Shown here: positions 49,396-61,300 of the stretch, in pieces
Position numbering within the stretch: position 1 is the first letter of the stretch
How the letters are laid out: each line of letters starts with the position of its first letter
DNA from: Tritrichomonas foetus
Lineage: Eukaryota; Parabasalia; Tritrichomonadida; Tritrichomonadidae
DNA length: 64,000 bases
Reading direction: 5' to 3'
Assembly (NCBI GenBank): GCA_001839685.1
Contig: MLAK01000560.1
Location: forward strand, 70,865 to 134,864
Translations under genes and position numbers: made by a program
The notes under the pieces: model-generated
Databases searched by the model: none
The model's input: the letters and a program-made list of their open reading frames with translations, nothing else
Told to the model about the DNA's origin: nothing

Positions 49396-52300
49396 ATGGC
49401 GGACAAGGACACTCTTTTAGACCGCCTTTACTCGAAAAAAGAAACGAAAAAGAACGTTCATTTTCTTCGCCCGAAAAATCCTGGCCACATTGCGCCAACT
49501 CTGACGACTCCTCGATCGAATTCACGACAAGGCGACGGCCCAGCAGTTCCCCAACTTACAATTCCAAGTGATGTACCAATGAGACCACACACAGCACTTG
49601 GTGAAATCACGGTTGGCAGCGGGCGCCCGCCAATTTCTGTGAGGCGATTTTTACCAAACTCAGGAAGACCGACAACCGCTCAACCAGAAAAAAAGAAGAG
49701 GCCGCAAACCGCTTTTGCCGCCCCTCCACCAAGCAGCAAAAAAAATGCAATTCCCAGATCGAGGCCACCAACGTTGGTCCCAATTGAAGTTCGTCCCAGT
49801 ACTGCAATTGCTGATAGCAGGTTCGACAAGCATACAGGAAGACCATTAGGACTAACCAGGCCATCAACAGCCATCAGCACTTTTGCATCATCTCGAATTA
49901 ATGAAAATGGTGAAATTACTGATTCAATTTTCCGATTAAAGAAATCGAATTTTGCCGCACAACATCCAGAAGAATACGAACAATTCAAAAAAGATCCACT
50001 TTATACGCCAGACATCAGCGATGAATTATGGAATGATCCAAATCTTATTTTTTATTATATTCGACTTATCAGACAAAAAAACCTCAACGAAGAATTTTTG
50101 TATTTTCAATCCCAGCCACCAACATATCGAGAACCTGAAAATGTTTATTTTTTAGTTGTTGTTCCTCCAACTGAAGTCAATTGGGACGATTATTATACAT
50201 TAAGTGCTGATGGAATTACTTCATATAATAAAAGCAAAGGTGAATTTACAAAGCTTGATCAATGGATTCGTGAATGCGTGATTTATATTAAAATCAAAAA
50301 TATTTCATTTTTCAAACTTTATGAACAATGGCGATCATTTACACTTTTGCATACAATTACAAAATGTCAATTAATTACTGCAGCAAATACTTCAATTACA
50401 AATACGTACTTTAATGTCGATGCTGTTTTACGTAAAGCTGTTCTAGATTTACAAAGTTGTTGTAATCGTTTACTTAAATATTCATTAGTTGATGTAAAAA
50501 GCAGCCAAACTTTAACACTTCAACAATTTATTGATCGTCAATATGCTCATGAAGCCGAAGTTTCAGTTCATATTCGAGAGCTTCTTGAAGAAGCAAGAAT
50601 TTCAATTGTTCATGCATGTGATGTGACATATGAATCAACTGGATCGAACCATGATGCTGCAAAAGCTGCTAAAAAAGAAGCCGAACAACAAGAAAAGAAA
50701 CAAGCCAAGAAGAAACCAATTCATAAACATAAAACACAAGAAAAGAAAAAGAAATCAATTGCATCATCAGATATGATGGTTTATACGCAATTAGCTACAC
50801 AAAGATTTTGTTATAAGCGTTTGTCTCGTTTTATTAGACTTTGTGATTATATGCTGATTCACACTTTATATGTTTTTGTTGTTGAAAGTTGTCGTCAGCT
50901 CGTTGATTTTTTACAGCCACGTGGAAATGCATCAGGTGGTGATATTACTCGCCTTTCCACAGAAGTTGTTATTGAAGAAGGGAAATTAGCATTTTCACCA
51001 TCCAAAGATGAAATGATTGATGAAATCAAAGCAATTTGGCTCCATTTGGTTTCAAATATTTATTTAATTCAGACATTTTCTATTCATCAATCACTTGCTC
51101 AGTATGCTGTTGCCTATGGATGGGTTGAACCAGTTGTTCCATTAACAAGAATCATTCAAAATGATAATTTATATAAGAAGTTATCAGAAGAAATGATTGA
51201 AAGAATAACTTTAGCTTATAAAATGTCTGCAGAATCAATTGAAGTATTCGAACCAGAACTTCAAGCATACTTACGAAATATTAAATTTGATGTTCATAAA
51301 GTTCAAGCTGAAAATCACAATGCTGAATTCTATTCTGAAGCATTAAAGAACTATAGAGCAGAAATTGCTAAAATGGATTCTTTGGCAAACTCTTCACAAG
51401 TTCATATGATGCTTATTAAGTTGAAAGGATTTGTTGATATGATTAAACCAACACCAAGAAAGTGTTTAGAACAATTAAATGCTCTTATTCCATGTATTGC
51501 AGAAAACAAAGTGAACAAACTCACACAAAAAGTTTCAGATGCCCTCGCAATTCTTCACAACGATCCACAGGATATTCACGTATTTGTTGAACAATTAGAA
51601 TTTAGAAAGAAACAATGGAAAGACTTTGATACGATTCGAAATGACTATAAAGATGCAACAGAATTTTATACATTAATCGAAAAGAATCGTATTACAACAA
51701 CAGAAGATGCAATTGGATCATATCGCTCATTAGGATCATTAATCACACAGCTTGAATCTGCTATGATATCAATGAATGAAGAAGAAGAAAATAAAATCAA
51801 GAAATGGACATCGCCACTTGCTACTCTACTCCAAAAAGTTCGAAAGGAACTCCTCGATGTTCATTATAAGACATCAGAAGACAAAGTTATGCGATCCGAC
51901 TCTAATCCAGACGAAGTTATTCGTTATCTCATGAATTGTCAAGATGATGTGAATGAACTTCAAGAAAGAGCAGAACAAATTCAAAAATATCAACGTGTTT
52001 TACAACTTAAAGTTTCGCCAATTGATGAATTAACAACAACATCAACTAATTTGAATCTCAAGCTTCTTTTATGGCAGACATGGAAAGAATGGAAAGAAAA
52101 AGCTGCAGCATGGGCACCAACTCCATTCAAAACAATCGATGTTGATGATTTTACGAATGATTTGCAAAAGTTTACAAGGGTTTCAATGCAAGTAAACTCA
52201 GGATTAAATGATCATCCGCTTGTTCCTATTTTCAAAAATGCTGTTAACAGCTTTAATGAAGTTTTGCCAGTAATTGTTGCACTTACGAATCCATGCCTTT

Positions 52301-55300
52301 TATCTTCACACTGGACAAAAATTGAACATATTACTGGAATTCCCAAATTAGAAGAAACTAACTTCCCCCTTTCATTTTTGATGGATAAAAGAATTGCTGA
52401 TTTTGTTGATCTAATTGAATCAATTGCAAATGATGCATCTAATGAAGCTGGCCTCAGAAAGATGTTACAAGAAATTCAGTCAACATGGGACAAGATCGAA
52501 TTCACGATGATTCCACACAAAGAAATCAAAGATTTTTATCTCGTTGGAGATCTGGAAGACGTCATTGCACAACTTGATGAAACACAAGTTCAACTTTCTA
52601 CAATCAGAAGTTCAAGATATGTTGGTGCAATCAAATCTGAAGTCGATGAAATTAGTAAATCTATGAATCAACTTGCCAAATGTCTTGATTATATCACAAC
52701 ATTCCAAATTGCTTTCAATAGTCTGAACAAGGTATTTATGTCTCCTGATATTCAACATGCACTTTCTGCAGATACTAAAAAATTATTCGGAATTGAGCGT
52801 GATTATAAGAACTGGGGACGAAATGCAAGAGATATTCTTAAAGTATTTAAACTTTGTTCAACTACGAAAGCTGTAGCATTGTTCGAAGGATGGATTGCAC
52901 AAACGGAAGAAATTCAAAAATCACTTGAAAATTTCCTTCAAAGAAAGAGAACAGCATTTCCACGTTTCTACTTCTTATCAAACGAAAATTTACTCAAAAT
53001 TTTTGCAGAAGCCAGAAATCCGAAAGCTGTTCAACCATTTTTACCAAAATTGTTCGATGGTATTCACACACTCGAATTTTCTTCAACTGGACAAGATATT
53101 CTTGCTATGTGCTCAATTGAAGGCGAAAAAATTTCTCTTCTCAGATGTCAAACTCTTGGTGCTATTGAAAATTGGTTAACAAATGTCGAAAAAGGCATGA
53201 AAATGTCATTACACAAGATCTTCAAGGTTGGAAGAGATGAATATGAGTCCTTACCAAGAGTTGAATGGATTCAAAAACATCCGGCACAAGTTATCTCAGT
53301 TGTTTCACAAATTTTCTTTTCACATGCTGTAAATGATGCCTTAAGTACTCCTAACCCAATCGAATCACTTACGAAACTTAGAGATTCAATGGAAGAAAAT
53401 CTTTCATCACTTGCTGATGTTGTTAGATGCCAATTACCACGTGCAATGCGTTCTGGTATTGTTGCTCTTATTACACTTGATGTCCACTCACGTGATATTG
53501 TATCAGAATTAATAGGATCTGAAGTTACCAATAAATCAGACTTTGAATGGACCAAGAGACTTAGATATGAATGGGATGTTGAATCAAATCGCGTTGTTAT
53601 TAATCAAGCAGGAGCTACAATGGAATATGGTTATGAATATCTTGGTGCCACATCGAGACTTGTTGTTACACCTTTAACCGAACGTTGTTATTTGACTTTA
53701 ACAAGTGCCATGGCGAACTATTTAGGTGGTTCTCCAGCAGGTCCAGCAGGTACTGGTAAAACTGAAACAGTTAAAGATCTTGCTAAAGCTGTTGGTAATT
53801 TCTGTGTTGTGTTCAACTGTTCAGATGCTGTTACAGTTATTCAAATGGAGTCTTTCTTCTCAGGCCTTGCACAAGCAGGTGCATGGGCATGTTTCGATGA
53901 ATTCAACAGAATTAACTCCGAAGTACTTTCAGTTATTGCAGAACAAGTTTACCAAGTTCAATCTGCTGTTGCTGCTAAACTCACACATTTTGTTTTCTGT
54001 GATCAAAACATACCATTAAACTCACGTGTTGGTGTTTTCATTACAATGAACCCTGGTTATGCGGGACGTACAGAACTTCCAGATAACTTGAAATCATTGT
54101 TTAGACCGATCGCAATGATGGTTCCAGGTTATGCAATGATTGCTGAAGTTATTTTATACTCAGAAGGTTTTTCAAGTGCCAAGCCACTTGCCCAAAAAGT
54201 TACCCAGCTATACAAATTAAGCTCAGAAATGCTCAGTCAACAAAGTCACTATGATTTCGGTATGCGTGCTTTGAAGTCTGTACTTGTAATGGCAGGTGCA
54301 TCTAAAAGAAGAATGCCATCACTTAATGAAGACATTATTCTAATTCGTGCTATGAGAGATTCAAATATTTCAAAACTTCTTATTGATGATTCTAAGTTAT
54401 TCGATGCAATCATTGGGGACTTGTTCCCAGGTGTTGAATTTGAGAAAGAAACATTCGAAGAACTTTCAGCAGCCATTGATGAAGCATTGCTGGCTAAGCA
54501 TCTTCAAAAGTCTGATTTTATGACAATCAAGACCATCCAACTGTATCAAACAATCTTCATTCGTCACGGTGTTATGCTTGTTGGCCCAACTGGTGGAGGT
54601 AAAACTACATCGAGAAACATTTTATCTGACTCTTTAGCTATTCTTGGAACGCCAGTTGAACAATATGAAATTAATCCAAAGGCCGTTACACTTACAGATC
54701 TTTATGGAGCTTATAATTTAGTTACAGGTGATTGGAAGAATGGTCTTGTTGGTAAAATGTTCAGTGAAATGGCCGAGGCTGATCAGTCTACTCAACAATG
54801 GATTATTTTCGATGGTCCTGTTGATGCACTTTGGATTGAAAACATGAACACTGTACTCGATGATAACAAACTTCTTTCATTAGCCAATAGTGATCGTATT
54901 AAGATGACAGACCAAATGCACTTGCTCTTTGAAGTTGGTGATCTTGCTCAGGCATCCCCAGCTACTGTTTCTCGTTGCGGTATGGTTTACTATCAACCAG
55001 AAGATCTTGGATGGAGACCACTTGTAAATTCGTGGATAGAAAAGCAACCAGAGGTTGGAAGAGAAATTTATTCTGGATTATTCGAACTCACATTTGATCC
55101 AGCTGTAGAAACACTCAGAGAAAATTGTAAAACTGTAGTTGTTCCTTTGATTTGGAACATTGCAACATCACTTTGTTATATTATTGATGCAGTTATTGCT
55201 GATCAAAACATCAATATTGCTGAAGCACCTCAAGATCAATTAGAAAAATACATCACCCATATTTTTGCGTATGCAATGACATGGGCATTCGGTGGTATCA

Positions 55301-58300
55301 TCACAGATGAATCAAGAGGTGACTTTGATACATTTATGCGTGAAATGTTTGAAAGAAAGATTAATTATCCAACTCGTAGAACATTATTTGATTATTCCCT
55401 CGATGTAAAGAATACAACATTCACATTATGGTCAGATATCATTGCAAATGAAAAACCAACTAAAATTGTACCAACTAGTGATACAGCTAGATTCTCAAAT
55501 ATACTTCTTTCTCTTATTAAGAGGAAGCGTCCAGTGCTTTTCTTAGGAGAAAGTGGTTGTGGTAAAACATCAATTATTCAGAACACATTAAGCTCACAAA
55601 TGTCTTCAATATTTTCAATCTTGTTCACACTTTCTGCTCGAACTTCTGCTGAACAAATTCAAGACTTAATTGAAGCTAAACTGTTACAGAAGAGAAAGAC
55701 TCTATTTGGTCCACCAGAAGGAAAATCAGCTGTTTTAGTTGTCGATGACTTTAACTTACCTCGCCCTGACACATATTGGTCACAACCACCTATAGAAATC
55801 TTAAGGACAATCATTAATTGTAAAGGACTTTATAACAGAGAAGAACTTTATTGGTACCATATCGAAGATGTAACTATTGTTGCTGCTGGTATGCAACAAG
55901 GATTTGTTACACCAAGATTTACAAGTCGATTCACTATTCTATCACTTCCAGCTCCAAGTGACTCTGTTTTAACTTGTATTTTTGAAACGATTTTACATCA
56001 ATTTTTAAATGGATTTTCTGATTCAGTTGTAGAAATGGAAGGAAATATTGTGAAAGCATCAGTTGTCTTTTATAGAAAGATCAAAGCTGAACTTCTTCCA
56101 ACTCCATCAAGATCGCACTATACATTCAACCTTAGAGATTTATCTCGTGTCTTCCAAGGTATCCTCCTTACAAATATGAACTCTTTAAGTGATCCACAAA
56201 CATTCATTAAGTTGTGGCTTCATGAAAACATGAGAGTATTTGGAGATCGTTTAATTGATGATAAAGACAGGAATCAAATGGTTCAAACAGTTTACGAAAT
56301 TGCAAAGAATGTCCTTAAAGTTAAAGAAGAAATATCATCCATTTTTGGCGAAATGCCTTTGATTTGGACAGATATATTGAAAGGATATGGTGATAGTTCT
56401 AATCGTTCATACCAAGAGGCAACATCGATGATGCAAATTAATGCTGCTTTGACAACATTCACTGATATGTATAAATCACAAGTTGTTCTCTTTAAAGAAG
56501 CCATTGAACATATATTAAGAATTGTCAGAGTTATGAGGCAGCCATCTGGTCACATGCTTCTCGTCGGTATGGGTGGTACAGGTAAGAGAACAGCAGCTAA
56601 ATTTGCAGCATTTGTTGCTGAAATGGAAGTTTTCCAGCCGCAGCCAGCCAAAGAATATCGAATTGCTGATTTCAGAAATGATCTTCGTGGATTATTCAAA
56701 CTTGCTGGTGCACAAAACAGACCAGTTATGTTTTTGCTTACAGATGAACAAATTGTTGATGAAGCCTTCCTTGAAGATATTAACAATGTTTTGAACACCG
56801 GTGAAGTTCCAGGCCTATTTGAAACAGAAGAATACGATCAAATGGTCAATGAACTTGTTCCAATGATGAAGAAAGCTGGTGAATCACTTGCATATGATTC
56901 ATTATGTAGACGATTTACATCAAACATCATGAAGAACTTACACGTTGTTCTTGCTCTTTCACCAGTTGGTGGACGATTCAGAGATAGATGCAGAATCTTT
57001 CCAGCTCTTGTTAACTGCTGTACAATTGATTGGTTCGAACCATGGCCTGCAACTGCTCTTGAAACAGTTGCACAAGAATTTATTGCAAAAATGGATCTTG
57101 ACAGATTTGGAGATGTTAGAACAAAACTTGCCAACATTGCAACATTTGCACATACAACAATTGTTGAAGCCTCAAGAAAGTTCCAAAACGAATTAAACAG
57201 AATATACTATGTAACTCCAGCTGTTTACATTGAATTCTTCTCACTGTTTAATACAATGCTTACTAAAAGAGTAAATGAGCATGAACAAAAGAAGCAGCAA
57301 TTGACTAAAGGTGTTGAAAAACTTGCCGAAACGAATCAGAAGGTTCAAGAAATGGAAGCAGAACTTCACTCGCTTCGTCCACAGCTTCAAAAGAAAGCAG
57401 TAGAAACCGATGCTCTCATGGCTAAGCTTAAAGTTGATAGAGAAAAGGTTAATGAAGCACATAAATTAATTTCTGCTGAAGAAGAAACTGTTAAAAAAGT
57501 TAGATCAGAAGCTATGGTTCTTGCTGCTGAAGCACAAGATGATCTTGATCGTGCCATGCCTCTTCTCAATGCTGCAAAAGCTGCTGTTGAAGATCTTAAG
57601 AACAGAAAAGCCGATCTTGCTGTCGTTAAAACATTTGTTAAACCACCACAATTAGTCGTTGAAGTTATGGAAGCTGTTTGTCTTCTCAATGGACATAAAC
57701 CAGACTGGGCCTCAGCTAAATCCCTTCTTGCACAAACCGATTTCTTCAATAGGCTTCTTGAAGTTCACAATAACCCAATCCCAGAAGCAACTTTAGCTCG
57801 CATTAGACAAATGGATGCTGACCCAAGATATGATATCAAGAAGGTTATGAGTGTGAGTGAAAGTGCAGCATGCCTATTTAAGTGGGTTACTGCTATTGAA
57901 AAATATGTTACAGAATCACAAAGAATTGCACCAAAACAAAAAAGGAGAGATGAAGCGCAAGCAACTCTTCAAGAAGCTGAAGAAAAATTAAAGTCAAAGC
58001 AAGATGAACTTCAAGTAATTTCTACGCAACTAGCAACACTTCAACTTCAATATGAAGAATCCATAAATCAACAGAAAGAACTCCAACAAAAAATTGAACA
58101 ATGCGAGTATAGACTTAAGAATGCATCACAATTGACAACAGCACTTGATAGTGAAAGAGTAAGATGGACAGCAAATCTTGCTGAACTTGATGAAGCTGAA
58201 AAATCATTGCTTGGCGATACATTGATGATTGCTTTACATGTTGCATATATTGGCCCATTCTCATTCCCTTACAGAACAATGGTTATTCAACAGCTTATTA

Positions 58301-61300
58301 AGAAATGTGATTTAGAAGGCATTACCATTACTAAGGACTTCATTCTCGAAAATATTGCAACAGAACCTGTCACACTTAGAGAATGGCAAGTTAATGGTCT
58401 TCCACAAGATGCTTTATCTAAGCAGAACGGTGTCTTAGTAACAATGACACGTCGTTGGCCACTACTTATTGATCCACAAGGACAAGGAAGAAAATGGCTT
58501 CTTGAAAATAGTGGAATGAGAACAGTTCGATGTGATGATTCGAATATGGCAATTACGATTGAAAATGCAATCAAAGTTGGATCGCCAATCCTTGTTGAAG
58601 ATGTTGGTGAAATTCTTGATCCTGGTCTTCAATTTATTCTTTCTCCAAAACTTCAAAAGCAAAGTGGTCAATTAATGATTTCGATTGGTGATAAATGGAT
58701 TCCATTTGATCCTCAATTTAAGCTTTATCTCACTACAAAACTAAGCAATCCACAATTCCTTCCTGATGTATTCATTCATCTTTCTGTTATTAACTTCTCT
58801 GTTACCCTTGAAGGTTTAGAAGAACAGCTTCTTAGTGATGTTGTTTTACACGAAATGCCAGAACTCGAAAAGCAGAGAGTGGAACTCATTGTCGCTATTT
58901 CCAAAGATCAGAAAACACTGTCAGATCTTATGACCAAGATTCTACATCTTCTTTTCACATCACGTGGCAATATTCTTGATAATGAAACTCTTATTACTAC
59001 TTTGCATGATGCAAAGCAAACATCAACACAAGTTGCCGAAAGACTTGTCGAATCAGAAAAGACCGAAAAAGAAATTACAGAGAAACGTGAAGTTTATCGA
59101 AATGTTGCAACAAGAGGTTCGATTCTTTACTTTGTTGTTCTTGAACTACCAGGTATTGATTCAATGTATCAATATTCATTAGAATTCTTCAAGAGAATCT
59201 TCAAATCAGTTCTTGATAATGCCGATCATGTGACAGAAATCGATCAGAAATGTCTTATGTTTATTGACAAATTAACATATGCCGTCTTTTCGAATGTATC
59301 TCGTGGGCTGTTCGCAAATCATCGTGAGGTTTTATCATTCTTGATTGCAATGAGCCTCCTCCGATCCACCGATCAAGTAACAGACGACATGTGGAAACTT
59401 TTCTTAAGAGGACCTGTTGATGTTGACCTTTCGAAATTTGAAGATCCAATTGATGCAATTGAGCCACGAATTTGGTCCAAGTGTTGTGCTCTATCTAAAG
59501 CAATGCCTGTATTTACTGAACTTCCAGGAATAATCAATAAAAACTATAGCGAATGGCAGAAACTTATTGAAGAAAGCTCAATAGAATTTCCAAAACCATT
59601 TGATTCTGTTTCACTTTTCCATAAATTGATTATTGCTTCCTGCATTGCGAGAAGGAAAGTTGTAAGTTTAGTTCGAATGCTCGTTAAAGAAGTTCTTGGT
59701 GAACAATTTATTCAGCAAGCTGATGTTGATCTTAGTGCTCCATTTGCTGATACATCAAATGATACACCATTGTTGTTCATTCTTTCACAAGGCGCAGATC
59801 CCCGTGAGTCACTTGAAAAACTTGCTGAAAAGAAAGGATTCGCTGAAAAATTAAAGATTCTCTCACTTGGTCAAGGAAGAGGTCCAACTGCTTCTGAATT
59901 TGTTAAGAAAGCTAAGAAAGATGGTCATTGGGTATTCTTGCAAAACTGTCATCTTTGCCCATCATTCTTACCAACTCTTGAAATGATGACCCAAAAGATG
60001 GTTAGAAAGGCCAACAAATTCCACAGCAACTTTAGACTCATATTATCATCAATGCCAACAGATGTATTTCCAATTTCTGTTCTCAGAAACTCAGTGAAAG
60101 TGACAAGTGAACCACCAAGTGGAATCCAACCAAATGTTTCATTATTAATGAACACCTTGAGTAACGAAAGATGGGAAAGCTGCTCTAAGACACGCCCATG
60201 GAAGAAACTTCTCTTTGGTATTGCTGTATTCCATGCAACTATTTCAGAAAGAAAGAGATATGGTGCATTAGGATTTAACAAGATTTACGAATGGAATACA
60301 AGTGACTTTTCAATTGCAGTCAAAATGTTACATACTTATATAAGTCAACATGATCAGGTTCCATGGGTTGCTCTTCGTCAAATGATTGGTGATGTTGTAT
60401 ATGGTGGTCGTGTTACAGATGATTGGGATAGGCGTTGTATGAATGCTGTTCTTGATCGCTTCTTATGCAAGAATGCAATGAACGATGATATCTTCTTTGA
60501 TAGTGATAACTTATATCCATCTATTCCACTCTGCAAGTTTGATCAAGTTTTCTCAACTATTCAAGCATTTCCAACAGAAGATTCACCATCCATCTTTGGT
60601 TTCCATCCAAGTGCACTCAATGCTTTGCATCTGAACCAATCAAATAAATTAATAGAATGGGTTCTTGGTGTACAACCAAGAGATACAGGTGGTTCAGCCG
60701 CTTCAAAAGATGATGAAATTGTTATGAACATTGTTCATGATTTATCTGGTCAGATACCACTTCCTATTGTTACGAAGCATGCTCATCAAAGCTTATTTGA
60801 ATCAAACTTCGGCGACAGACCAAACTCTTTAACTGTTGTTCTTATGCAAGAAATTGAACGCTTTAATCAATTGATTAACATCATTCATCAGTCACTTAGT
60901 GATGTCGAGAAAGCAATTAAAGGTGAAGTTGTTATGTCTATCGATATTGCAGAAGTTTATAGAAGTTTACTTGATCGACAAGTTCCTAAACAATGGAAAG
61001 AAGCTGCTTATCCTTCAGTCAGGCCGCTGGCTTCTTGGTGCGCCGATCTTGTTGAGAAAGTAAACTTTATTACCAACTGGCTCAGAAAAGGAGAACCAAA
61101 TGTTTTTTGGTTCCCGGGTTTCTTCTTCCCACAAAGTTTCCTAACAGCTGTACTTCAAAACCATTCAAGAAAACATCAAGTTCCAATTGATAAGCTCAGT
61201 TTTGAAGCTAAAGTGCTACCAAATACAGTTGATTCACTTGCCCATCCAGCACCAGATGGAGCTTACATTCATGGAATGTACTTCGATGGTGCTAAATGGG

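Noticed and set aside
56573..57749. Several 70-120 codon frames on both strands inside the dynein gene
   Set aside because: They are all shadows of the strongly conserved AAA4 and stalk coding sequence.
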